This document shows positions 53,595 through 62,054 of a stretch of DNA of 64,000 bases, piece by piece. Made by a program: the position numbers and the translations under genes. Origin of the DNA: Motiliproteus sp036961355 (GTDB lineage Bacteria > Pseudomonadota > Gammaproteobacteria > Pseudomonadales > Balneatricaceae); the NCBI GenBank assembly GCA_036961355.1, contig JBALVL010000003.1:97370-161369 (forward strand), in the 5' to 3' direction. Each line of letters begins with the position of its first letter. The stretch's first letter is position 1. Below the pieces are notes generated by a model that did no database searches, had not been told where the DNA came from, and saw nothing but the letters and a program-made list of their open reading frames with translations.

Positions 53595-54365
53595 ATGAAA
53601 ATTCAGATTTTATCGGATCTGCATCTGGAGATGCTGATTGACCGATCTAAGGCCAAAATTGAAGAAACGGATGCCGATGTGATTGTGTTGGCGGGTGATA
53701 TCGGTGATGCCGACTGGGTGGTTGAGTGGGCCGGCCAGCAGGCACAGCGAATGGGAAAACCTGTCGTGTTTGTCCCAGGTAACCATGAGTATTACTACGG
53801 TGACATGCAGACATGTATAGACGAGATGCGGATTACTGCTGAAGGTTCCGGTGTTAGTTTGCTAGACCGGGATGAGATTTGTATCAACGGCGTACGATTT
53901 TTGGGCGCTACACTGTGGACCGACTATCAGGCTTACGGTGACCCCAACAATTCGATCGCTCAAGCTTTCCTGAGTATGAATGACCACCGTCTGATTACCT
54001 GTCAGGGTCGTCGGTTTTCACCCCAGGATGCGTTGGCGATTCACCAACAGTCGGTTGATTGGTTACAGCAAAAGCTAGCAACCCCCTATGAAGGGCCGAC
54101 AGTCGTGGTCACCCATCACGGGCCTTCTCCCCAGTGCCAAACAGACCAATTTCCACTTGATGCTATATCGGCGGCTTTTTGGAGTGATTTGGAACATATG
54201 ATGGGACCAGCTGTGGACCTTTGGATCTACGGGCATACGCATCATAATATTGATACGGAGATCTCCGGTACGCGACTTGTAAGCAATTGCTGCGGCTATC
54301 GGCGCCGAGTTTATGATATGCCCGAGGCGGAAAATTTTGATCCGAAATGTGTCGTTGAAGTCTAG
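53595..54365 (+). CDS. calcineurin-like metallophosphoesterase, long type
   Basis: 256 aa. Motifs: ILSDLHLE (near 5), LAGDIGDADW (near 34), VPGNHEYYYG (near 61), VTHHGPSP (near 174) and YGHTHHN (near 215). Some relatives act on cyclic nucleotides or nucleic acids; no substrate can be named. ATG at 53595 chosen because AGGAAG lies 6 bases upstream; ATG 53589 would abut it. Third of the phosphoesterase series. Confidence 0.9.
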   Translation: MKIQILSDLHLEMLIDRSKAKIEETDADVIVLAGDIGDADWVVEWAGQQAQRMGKPVVFVPGNHEYYYGDMQTCIDEMRITAEGSGVSLLDRDEICINGVRFLGATLWTDYQAYGDPNNSIAQAFLSMNDHRLITCQGRRFSPQDALAIHQQSVDWLQQKLATPYEGPTVVVTHHGPSPQCQTDQFPLDAISAAFWSDLEHMMGPAVDLWIYGHTHHNIDTEISGTRLVSNCCGYRRRVYDMPEAENFDPKCVVEV

Positions 54366-54477
54366 TAGTTGAACGAATACACAGGTTTCAGCAACCTTGC
54401 TAAAAGGGTGCTTCCATAGCGAACTAGAAAATTAATGTTCGGTTATATTTTTTGTCCGGGTGGTCACAAGAACTGAA

Positions 54478-54744
54478 CAAGTGCGCCAAATTTGTCACTG
54501 CCATACAAAAGTGGCGCACTTGTTTAAGGAAAAGGGGCTGTAATTCCCAACAAGTGCGCCAGATTTGTCACAGCCACACAAAAGTGGCGAACTTGTTTAA
54601 GGAAAAGGGGCTGTAATTCCCAACAAGTGCGCCAGATTTATCAGTGCCACACAAAAGTGGCGCACTTGTTTGAGGAAAAGTGGATGTAATTCCCAACAAG
54701 TGCGCCAGATTTGTCACTGCTACACAAAAGTGGCGCACTTGTTT
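54478..54744. repeat. 73-bp tandem repeats, each with a hairpin
   Basis: Units begin CAAGTGCGCC at 54478, 54551, 54624 and 54697, exactly 73 bp apart; the fourth is cut after its hairpin. Each unit holds a 13-bp inverted repeat, AACAAGTGCGCCA against TGGCGCACTTGTT, separated by about 21 bases; unit two has one mismatch. The rest of the unit (AAGGAAAAGGGGCTGTAATT) is also nearly identical. They lie between the phosphoesterase gene and the convergent alpA-like gene. Not a CRISPR, as there are no unique spacers. Confidence 0.93.
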
Positions 54745-54801
54745 GGGGTGATAATATATGTTGATCCGGCGATCTACATTTCTGTGGTATGCCTTGTGAC
54801 A

Positions 54802-54990
54802 CTATTCTTCGCAGAAAGCATCAATGAGGGCATGAATGTCAGCCTGTTTCCATACCGCGTTTTTTTGGCTGAGTTTAATTGACTTAGGCGCTTTGCCGTC
54901 CGCTACCCAAGCCCGCCATAGGGATTTGCTCACGGGGATTAATTCTAGAATTTGATCTATCCGGTAAAAACCAATTTGATCCTCAGCCAT
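54802..54990 (-). CDS. AlpA-family phage regulator
   Basis: 62 aa with a MerR/excisionase-like helix-turn-helix: YRIDQILELIPVSKSLWRAW, then DGKAPKSIKLSQKNAVWKQADIHALI. AlpA proteins switch on integrase or excision genes of cryptic prophages and islands. The nearest integrase is the truncated chimera at 46898-48922 or the one at the right edge. It faces the 73-bp repeats. Confidence 0.88.
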   Translation of the reverse strand: MAEDQIGFYRIDQILELIPVSKSLWRAWVADGKAPKSIKLSQKNAVWKQADIHALIDAFCEE

Positions 54991-55130
54991 CTGAAGTGCC
55001 TCTACTCTGCTGCGTTAGATTACTGTAGAGTTTGCACCTGATTGCTCTCGCCGCCTAAAAGCGCTGCCGTCAGCTTCGTGTTTTTACCGAATATGAAGTT
55101 TGTATCGATGGCAAGGTTGAAGAGAGCGAA

Positions 55131-55245
55131 GGATCCTGTGATTAAGTCCCCAGAATGAGACAATCCTAACACTCATGATTTGAGGAATGTTCGGTGGATC
55201 ACCAGCTCGCCTTCGGCGAAGGTGAATACTGTTCTAAGCGCCGCA
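55131..55245 (+). mobile_element. left-end remnant of the IS5-family element
   Basis: GGATCCTGTGATTAAGTCCC at 55131 repeats the left terminus of the element at 24276, and the following 110 bases match its leader and first transposase codons (CTGTTCTAAGCGCCGC). It breaks off into a helicase remnant. Closer to the 24276 copy than the remnant at 34272. Confidence 0.9.
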
Positions 55246-55275
55246 GCCTCGCCCTTTTCCCCACTCTCTCCCTAT

Positions 55276-55570
55276 ATGGCGACCCTCGTGCCCTCTGCCT
55301 TACCCATTGATGCCATCAAATAACAGATTATTGATCTGTTGCCCGACCGCCACCTGGTCGTCCAGGCCGACACTGGCTCTGGAAAATCCACACGTCTGCC
55401 GTTGTGGGCCCGCCAGCATGGCCGGGTGCTGGTGGTGGAGCCCCGTCGTGTCGCCTGTCTGGCGCTGGCCCACTACCTGGCCGAACACGCTGAACGCTGT
55501 TGGGGAAAGCGGTGGCTATGCGATCCGCTTCAACAGTCGCTTTAGTCCAGGCAGCGAACTGTATTCATAA
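55276..55570 (+). pseudogene. HrpB-type helicase N-terminal remnant
   Basis: Reading from about 55276: LPIDAIK, a stop, then LLPDRHLVVQADTGSGKSTR (Walker A GSGKS), VLVVEPRRVACLALAHYLAE, then a frame change near 55500 to GGYAIRFNSRF. This order is that of DEAH-box helicase HrpB domain 1. The rest of the roughly 800-aa protein is missing. One stop, one frameshift and truncation make it clearly dead. Confidence 0.8.
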
Positions 55571-56320
55571 GTTATGATCAGGTTTTCATCACAGATTGGT
55601 TACCCTGTGAAATACTTCCCTAGTTGTTACTGCTAGCCCTAAGTCCTGCTCAAGCCGACACCCTGTCCGTTGATTGTCCCAGACTGCCCCAACAAGCTAG
55701 AAGGGAACGATCTACTCTTCACCCATACATGTGCTCTCTCCAATAACCTCACTACCAAGTTAGAGGACTGGAGGGACTGTTCGTCATTTCCAGAGCTGGA
55801 ATGAACGGATCTACTAACAATCGCACAGCTTCATGGATTCAAGAAAGCTAAGGTATTTCGGAATCAGACCAATAGTGATGAGGGTTGTAAAAATATGCTG
55901 CAAATTTGCACCATTCTGCATTCTTCTAGTGCACAAAATTCCGCATAGAGAAACGTCTATTTTACGCAATTTTACGGAACAAAGGCGATTTCACAAATAT
56001 GGCACATTTATATGTCCGTGAAGCCCATTATATTTGTGATTTTAGGCAAAAACCTATCTCAACGATTTTGTATTTCTGCGTACGCGGTATTATTGCATCC
56101 AGATATTTTGAAACCCACGTTTTTCCGGACATTTTAGCCAAATGGGACCTGTTAAATTCATGACAAACTTGTACCTCCGTCAAGACAAAAAAACACATTA
56201 AAAGCGACAGTGCAGGTCACGAGTCAATCCGTTTGCAGATGTGATTCGGGTGCGATTAAAGAGCGTGCGCGTTCTAACAAGAAGGCTGACAAATACCAGA
56301 AACCGACTCTACAAATACGG
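55571..56320. other. AT-rich region with one possible secreted-protein remnant
   Basis: No intact gene. In 55624-55804 a signal-peptide-like LLLLALSPAQADTLSVDCP is followed, after a one-base shift, by PNKLEGNDLLFTHTCALSNN and ...DWRDCSSFPELE before a stop, like a small Cys-containing secreted protein that has decayed. The remainder is AT-rich and unassigned. Confidence 0.35.
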
Positions 56321-57680
56321 TCTCAATAAGCGGGCAACACAGAGCGGAATACTGCAGAGGGCAGAGGGCAGAGGGCTGAGTTGAATCGCGCGTGAGCGTC
56401 TTTGGCAGCGCTTGGGCGTTTAGTTATTGCCGCCTGCCGAGACAGATGCCGGAGTGAGAAGAACGGTTACGGTGGGTGTGAGCGAATCCCTGCAGGGGCT
56501 GATGCCCCAAGAACGCCACCTACAAAAGCGGTCTCAATAAGCTGTGGGCTGGTATCGGCCAACCGGGGGCTGATGTGTTGGAGGGCTGCGCAGGAAGTGA
56601 TCTCAATAAGCCGCAAGCTAAACGAGGAGATGCCTTCACCCCCCAGGGTACGACTTGGATTGTCTCCTATGGGGCTGAATAATTTACGGCGCCCTGGTTG
56701 ATAGGAGACGAATGGGAGGGCACCTTGTTGGGTGAGGAGGCGTGTGAGTGAGGAGGCAAGTCTGGACGTGCTCGAGCAGGAAGCATTCATGGCTGTGCGG
56801 TAACGGCTTCAATACGGACGCTACAGATCAGGAAACAGAACGGGTGCGGAAACGGTTTCAATAAGCGGTCTTTCTAAGTCGTGATCGAATCAGTTGGCGA
56901 CCTGCTGGGGGTGGCACAGGACTAAACATCGGCAAATTTCAAAAGCGGTCTCCCTAGGCCGTGTTCGAATCTGTTGAGTAGCCGGGGGGTGGCACAGGAC
57001 TAAACATCGGCAAATTTCAAAAGCGGTCTCCCTAGGCCGTGTTCGAATCTGTTGAGTAGCCGGGGGGTGGCATAGGACTAAGCATCGGCAAATTTCAGAA
57101 GTGGTCTCCATAAGGCGGGACCTATAAAAACCGGTGAACTGACTAAGCCGATAGCGGGCAGAATTGTGACCTTCACCCCCAGGGCACGACTTGGTTTGTC
57201 TCCTAAGGGGCTGAATAATTTACGGCGTCCTGGTGTGATAGGAGACGAATGGGAGAGCACCTTGTTGAGGGAGATAGCTTGTGGAGTTGGATGCTGACCA
57301 GAGAAGAGTACTTACCTGATGCGAGAGCGAGTCCGATGAGATGGCTTGCGCTGGTGGTGACCGGGCTGGTGAGAAAGCGGCTCAGTAAGGGGCCTGATAA
57401 GGGGGTGGCACAGCACTAAAGAAGTGGTCTCAATAAGCCGTGAGCAAAAGGCCCTCCAATAAGGGATCTGATAAGGGGGTGGCACAGCACTAAATAAGCG
57501 ATCTCAATAAGGGATCTGACTGGGGGTGGCACAGCACTAAAGAAGCCGTGAGCAAAACGGGTCTCAATAAGCGATATGCAGAAGCGGTCTCCATAAGCCG
57601 GGTCCAAAATCGGTCGAGACCAAACAAGCCGAAAACGGATGGGGTCATGTCCTTCACCCCCCAAGCTACTCTGCGGACAG
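56316..57680. repeat. complex repeat region without genes
   Basis: Three kinds of repeat are mixed. (1) GTCTCAATAAG or close forms at about nine places, for example 56321, 56531, 56603, 57427, 57562. (2) A block of about 100 bp containing GGGGCTGAATAATTTACGGC, present at about 56634-56735 and 57173-57275, with a stub at 57650. (3) GGGGGTGGCACAG followed by ACTAAA, present in tandem and singly (57405, 57474, 57523). No open frame of note lies here. It looks like the product of repeated duplication, perhaps of an RNA or a transposon end. Confidence 0.75.
56881..57113. repeat. 78-bp tandem repeat, about three units
   Basis: GTGGCACAGGAC or its variant starts at 56911, 56989 and 57067, exactly 78 bp apart. 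The units share CATCGGCAAATTTCA and CGTGTTCGAATCTGTTGAG. The first two are nearly identical, so the array is recent. Confidence 0.9.
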
Positions 57681-57683
57681 CCA

Positions 57684-57711
57684 AAAATAGCCCCTATGAA
57701 GGGGCTATTTT
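57684..57711. terminator. bidirectional terminator
   Basis: AAAATAGCCCCT (57684-57695), loop ATGA, AGGGGCTATTTT (57700-57711): a perfect 12-bp stem with A- and T-rich ends. It closes the repeat region. Confidence 0.85.
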
Positions 57712-58188
57712 GTACTTAGATTCGACGTCTTGTTATTGATTCATTGGCACAGCTTCTGCCGCTCGTAAGCGCCGGTACCGGAGTTGTATCCCTGCTGGTT
57801 TGAAGCGATGTATCCCCATGGGAAGGTCGACCGGTCAACAGTGTCCGATCTGCGGGCGCTGCTCAAGTCGATGACATAGAGGTCATGCCGGTAACCTGGA
57901 AGGGCGGATTTTGATTAAGAAGTCTTGAAAAACATCATTTCTTCCAGCCCAGTTCTCTACCCTATTCTGTTGCCCACCTTACGTAGGTAGTGTTGATACG
58001 GATAGCCATGTTTTGGCTGCTGAGTAGGGCGTCGCCAATGTTACGCATGCTTAAATAGGCATAAGAAGCAGAGGCTTGCTATAGCGCCTAACAATATCAG
58101 CGTAGTCAGTAAGATAGTTTTAACTGTGATGCTATGCTTTATATCTTGTGCGTAAGTTAGATTAAATTATCTCAGAGCCTGTTATATT
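57712..58188. other. gene-free region upstream of hipBA
   Basis: No gene is seen. The last 100 bases are AT-rich and should hold the hipBA promoter; the hipB ATG has no clear ribosome site, only AGAGCC well upstream. Confidence 0.4.
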
Positions 58189-58653
58189 ATGCAGAAAACA
58201 AATATTAGCTCCGCCCCAATCGATACGTTGCTAGTGACGATGGGAGAACGGCTTAATGCGCTACGTGTGAGCCAGGGCATTAAGAACGAAGAGCTGGCTA
58301 AGCGCTCCGGAGTGAATAGAAATACGTTAACGCGCCTCTGGAAAGGAAACCCCGTCAGTACTGAAAACTTGTTTAAGGTCTTGAGAGCGCTTGATTCGAC
58401 CGATCTCGTGTCGGCGTTGTTTTCTGCGCCACCCCTATCGCCGATGGAAGTGTTGAAGAGCAGTAAGGCTGCGATCCAAAATAAGCCTGTCAGGAAGGTT
58501 TATTCGCAGAGACCGAAAGCCGATGCCCGGTCCACTGGTGTACCCGGCGTTGCAGGCAAGCGCGTTATTGTTACGGCGAACAAGAAGAAAGAAGTCGGCA
58601 AGTATCAAAGAAATAATACGGTCTCGATTGGTGATGCGAGTAAGGAAAAATGA
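58189..58653 (+). CDS. hipB: HipB-like antitoxin (XRE helix-turn-helix)
   Basis: 154 aa. XRE-type helix-turn-helix at about 18-70 (MGERLNALRVSQGIKNEELA, SGVNRNTLTRLWKGN). A long basic, disordered C-terminal tail (about 100-154) is unusual for HipB, which is normally about 90 aa; it could plug the HipA active site. The stop overlaps the hipA start (ATGA). It should repress the operon and neutralise the kinase. Confidence 0.85.
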   Translation: MQKTNISSAPIDTLLVTMGERLNALRVSQGIKNEELAKRSGVNRNTLTRLWKGNPVSTENLFKVLRALDSTDLVSALFSAPPLSPMEVLKSSKAAIQNKPVRKVYSQRPKADARSTGVPGVAGKRVIVTANKKKEVGKYQRNNTVSIGDASKEK

Positions 58654-59981
58654 CGGCAATAGCCGTAAAGCTTTGGGGTAACCTCGTTGGTGCCATAACC
58701 TGGGACGACGATCGATCGCTTGGACGATTTGCCTATGCTCCCGAATTCGTTGACTCGGGCCTTGAAATCGCGCCTTTAACAATGCCTCTTACCCGGAATC
58801 GACTGTTTGAGTTTCCCGCTCATGTGCGTACGAAAAGCTTCATGGGCTTGCCGGGTCTTATCGCTGACTGCCTACCCGAGAAGTTCGGTAATGCGGTGTT
58901 GGCCGCAAAACTGGGCAAAGTCGGCCGCAGTCTGGATGAAGTGACCCCCGTTGAACGATTAACCTATCTCGGTGCTCGGAGTATGGGGGCGCTCGAATTT
59001 GAACCTGATTACGATACTTGGCCAGACAGCAAACCGGTATCAATAGTGATAGAAGAACTCGTGAGCGTTGCTGAGGCGGTTTTAAAGCAACGTGGCAGCA
59101 CGGAAAGCTCCTTGTCTAATGGAAACTTCGACACGCTTGTTCAGGTCGGTACGAGCGCTGGCGGAGCAAAAGCTAAGGCCGTCATTGCCTGGAACGAAGA
59201 GACCAACCAGGTCGTTAGTGGTGCTTCTAAGGCACCAGAAGGTTTCGGCTACTGGTTGATGAAGTTCGATGAAGTGCACAATGAGGAGCACGCCACATCT
59301 CGCCATATTGGCCAGATAGAGTACGCCTACTACAAGATGGCTCTTTTGGCCGATATCCCAATGATGCGCTGTGAGCTTTTCGAGGATGCCGGTCGCCACC
59401 ATTTCATGGCAGAGCGGTTTGATCGTTACTCCGACGGTGAGAAAGTCCATGTGCAGTCGTTTTGCGGCATGGCGCACGCTGACAGAGACCCCCCGGGATC
59501 GCAGGGTTACGAACAGCTGTTTGTGACGGCCCGTAAGCTCGGGTTAGGGCAGGACACGTTAGATCAAATCTATCGGCGGATGGTTTTCAATATCTTGGCC
59601 CGTAATCATGACGACCACACGAAAAATCACGCGTTCATGATGGACATGGAAGGGCAGTGGGAGTTAACACCGGCTTACGATATTTGTTTCAGCTACAAGC
59701 CTGGTAACAAATTTATCGAGTCACACCAGATGAGCTGTAACGGTAAGCGTGAAGGCTTCAGCTATGCGGATCTTATACAGGCCGCGCGCGCAGGTGATGT
59801 CTCAAACCCTCAACAGATTATCGAGCAGGTGAATGACGCGCTCTTGGCTTGGCCTGATATCGCAAAGGACGCAGGCCTGGAGGCAAAACAATACGCATCT
59901 ATCCAGCAGCAATTCCGGAATATTTCGGCCAAAGAACGGATAATTACCATCAAAGATGAGCAGAGATTTCGGCCAGGCTGA
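58650..59981 (+). CDS. hipA: HipA-family serine/threonine kinase toxin
   Basis: 443 aa. HipA N-terminal subdomain (AVKLWGNLVGAITW, GLIADCLPEKFGN) and kinase core with the Gly-rich loop VGTSAGGAKAKAV near residue 170 and the catalytic/metal segment FNILARNHDDHTKNHAFMMD near residue 315, then LTPAYDICFSY. Known HipA proteins phosphorylate glutamyl-tRNA synthetase and cause dormancy. It overlaps hipB by 4 bases and is complete. Confidence 0.93.
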   Translation: MTAIAVKLWGNLVGAITWDDDRSLGRFAYAPEFVDSGLEIAPLTMPLTRNRLFEFPAHVRTKSFMGLPGLIADCLPEKFGNAVLAAKLGKVGRSLDEVTPVERLTYLGARSMGALEFEPDYDTWPDSKPVSIVIEELVSVAEAVLKQRGSTESSLSNGNFDTLVQVGTSAGGAKAKAVIAWNEETNQVVSGASKAPEGFGYWLMKFDEVHNEEHATSRHIGQIEYAYYKMALLADIPMMRCELFEDAGRHHFMAERFDRYSDGEKVHVQSFCGMAHADRDPPGSQGYEQLFVTARKLGLGQDTLDQIYRRMVFNILARNHDDHTKNHAFMMDMEGQWELTPAYDICFSYKPGNKFIESHQMSCNGKREGFSYADLIQAARAGDVSNPQQIIEQVNDALLAWPDIAKDAGLEAKQYASIQQQFRNISAKERIITIKDEQRFRPG

Positions 59982-60221
59982 GGGTGTTCAAGCACTGCCT
60001 CTCTGACCAAAGATGCTGCTGCAGTCTGGTGACCGAACGCACCGGATATATTTCTTTTGTTGGCTCGATACTATGGTTCTCAAGAAGCCATTCCTTTGAT
60101 AAGCGGTATGTTTGGGTGTAGTCATACAGTCATTACCCTAATCACCCATTATTTTCGTACCCTGGCTATCTGGCAGGGACTTGGAACCAAAAACCAAACA
60201 TGAAAGCGACACGCTGCATGA

Positions 60222-60473
60222 AAACAGGAAGATATAGAGCCCCTGTTACACCTATCCTGGGCCGTCAAACAGGATATGGCCCCGGAGTTAGGGAAGCAGA
60301 TTCAACAGCTGCTGGTTAACTTGGTGGAGACAGAGAAAGGGAGAGCCATTCTCAAACAAACCAAGATGACCGGCTTTGGCATAGCTGTTGATGAGGATTA
60401 CGATCCCCATCGCCGTATTATCGATAAAGTTTTGGCACCCGCTAAAAAAGGGAGGATTACCATCCCACGTTAG
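60222..60473 (+). pseudogene. PhnD-like substrate-binding protein fragment
   Basis: 84 codons with no start, ending TAG. LLHLSWAVKQDMAPELGKQI and then KTKMTGFGIAVDEDYDPHRRI match the C-terminal end of phosphate/phosphonate ABC transporter binding proteins. The N-terminal two thirds are absent. A remnant between two toxin-antitoxin loci. The true match is IEPLLHLSWAV onward. Confidence 0.7.
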
Positions 60474-60592
60474 ATCCAACGTGTTACCGATCAGATGCAT
60501 CGCGTCCGGTGGTAGATAGAGACTTATGCCGAGTTTTTCGTTTATTTCGTTTATGAGTTATAGTTGGCCTGCAGTAAAAAACCGAGGCGATT

Positions 60593-61234
60593 ATGCAACT
60601 ACAACGCACCAAAACGGGCATGGTGATACAGCCTTCCGAAACAGATGCCGATCTTGATTTGGATAAGATCGAGGCTTTCCTAAAAGAAATGGAGGAGTCC
60701 CCTGAAGGTGGTTTGGTGGCTAACGAGCTACGAACCAAGCATGTGCTTCCAAATCTGAATCGACTGGTAACGGGTTTCATAGGGCAGGCTAGAGCGGTCC
60801 CGGATAAGGAAACTGATACATCGTTTTGGTTCTTTCAGCATCAAGCGACCGGTCCCGTTGTCACAGTGCCGCTCATCAGTAGTAAATCCGTAAGGCACCA
60901 AAAGATGGCGGAGATCAGAAAGCAGCAGTCAGACTTGTCAGAAGTACTCTATTTTCTGATCGATAACGTGAGAAACGGTGTCGCAGTCACTATACAGACG
61001 AATGAAAAACCACTGTCCACTCAGCAAGCAGCAGAAGTTCTCAACCTGTCGCGCCCTACGGTCGTTAAGCTGATGGACTCCGGTGAGATTCCTTTCACTC
61101 TCGCAGGCACCCATCGTAGAGCTAATCTATCGGATGTGGACGCCTACAAAGAACGTCTCTTTCAGCAACAAGAAGCTGGCTTGGCTGAAATGGCAGAACT
61201 GGCTCAAAAGTACGACATGGGCTACGAAGATTGA
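60593..61234 (+). CDS. excisionase-like antitoxin
   Basis: 213 aa. The C-terminal part (about 140-185) is an excisionase/MerR-like helix-turn-helix, LSTQQAAEVLNLSRPTVVKL then GTHRRANLSDVDAYKER, found in antitoxins of PIN toxins. The N-terminal 130 residues are helical without a known motif. Its stop overlaps the PIN gene's TTG start by 4 bases (TTGA). It should bind the operon promoter and hold the toxin. Confidence 0.85.
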   Translation: MQLQRTKTGMVIQPSETDADLDLDKIEAFLKEMEESPEGGLVANELRTKHVLPNLNRLVTGFIGQARAVPDKETDTSFWFFQHQATGPVVTVPLISSKSVRHQKMAEIRKQQSDLSEVLYFLIDNVRNGVAVTIQTNEKPLSTQQAAEVLNLSRPTVVKLMDSGEIPFTLAGTHRRANLSDVDAYKERLFQQQEAGLAEMAELAQKYDMGYED

Positions 61235-61545
61235 TTGCAGTCCTGGATGCGAACGTCATCTTCCCCGCCCAGATTCGAGATTGTCTACTCAGTGTTGCTC
61301 AAGCAGGTGGTTACCGCCCTGTGTGGTCAGCACGGATACATGATGAGTGGGTTCGAAACTGCCATGCGAAGCGGCCAGAGATCCCCTTGAAAGTGCTTCA
61401 GGCCACTCGCGATAAGATGGATGAGGTGTTCCCAGGCGCATGCGTTGACGGATATGAGCACCTGGAACAGTTGCTTAATCTCCCCGACGTTGACGATCGA
61501 CATGTGCTTGCTGTCGCTATTCAGGAAGGCGCTGGCGGGACTTGA
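61231..61545 (+). pseudogene. PIN-domain toxin, truncated at an attachment site
   Basis: 104 aa from a TTG start. PIN nuclease features: IAVLDANVIFPA with Asp6, the mid-domain Glu (HDEWVRN), and LPDVDDRHVLAVAI with the third acidic residues. A complete protein should continue with a strand and the T/S-N-x-x-D motif, but from 61528 the DNA is tmRNA 3'-end sequence and the frame ends in QEGAGGT. RNase activity is probably lost. Length falls well short of the usual 140-190 aa. Confidence 0.8.
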
Positions 61546-61555
61546 ACCCGCGTCC
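61528..61555 (-). other. tmRNA 3'-end fragment, probable island attachment site
   Basis: Read on the minus strand, these bases spell the T-arm and acceptor end of tmRNA: GGACGCGGGTTCAAGTCCCG followed by CCAGCGCC. The rest of the tmRNA gene is absent at the right, so this is a duplicated 3' end as left by an integrase that targets ssrA. If so, the complete ssrA lies beyond the right edge, and the element covers 61528 to past 64000. Confidence 0.75.
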
Positions 61556-61627
61556 ACGCCTGTCTGGTTGAGCATTGACGGTTCCTTGTGCCTATATGGT
61601 GCCAAAGACTAAATTATTAGAGGTAAA

Positions 61628-61987
61628 TTATCCATTGCTACCGGTGAATGGTCCCTTTCCGTAGGTGCGCGAGGCCCCCTCCATTTCCGTTAAGGTACTG
61701 CCAAGTAGCTGCCGTTCTAGTGCTTCTATCGCCGCTTTCCCTTTTTTGCCATCACCAAACTGTATGCATGAATACAAACTGTGGCCTACCCCCAATATCT
61801 TTGGGATATGCCTATCAAATTCAGCTTTCAACTTCGTGCTTTGTTCATCATCGATACCTTCGGATTTTAAGGAAAAAATCAAAGCAGATTTGACTATGAA
61901 CAGCTCTTTATCGAAGATGCTCTCACCCCTAGCTGTTCGATAAGTACAGCCTGCTTCTAGGTCGTTCAAAAGCTGTTGTATGTTCAT
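61628..61987 (-). CDS. uncharacterised small protein of the right-hand element
   Basis: 119 aa, family not recognised. MNIQQLLNDLEAGCTYRTAR starts it, with a helical N-terminus and GVGHSLYSCIQFGDG in the centre. AGGATG precedes the ATG. It lies last in the minus-strand series integrase, coiled-coil protein, this gene, 67 bp after the coiled-coil gene, next to the att site. AT-rich like its neighbours. Confidence 0.6.
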   Translation of the reverse strand: MNIQQLLNDLEAGCTYRTARGESIFDKELFIVKSALIFSLKSEGIDDEQSTKLKAEFDRHIPKILGVGHSLYSCIQFGDGKKGKAAIEALERQLLGSTLTEMEGASRTYGKGPFTGSNG

Positions 61988-62054
61988 ATTTTCATCCTGT
62001 TGATTAAACCGGCCATCCGAAAGAATCGTCTTTGCAGCAACAGCAAAAGTAGAG

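Noticed and set aside
54478..54744. 73-bp repeats as a CRISPR array
   Set aside because: The whole unit repeats, there are no unique spacers, and no cas gene is present.
54478..54744. 73-bp repeats as integron attC sites
   Set aside because: The ends read TCCCAAC and GTTTAAG, close to but not matching RYYYAAC and GTTRRRY, and there are no cassettes or IntI.
55833..56021. 62-aa plus-strand frame in the gene-poor region
   Set aside because: No ribosome site, no recognisable motif and AT-rich surroundings; not distinguishable from chance.
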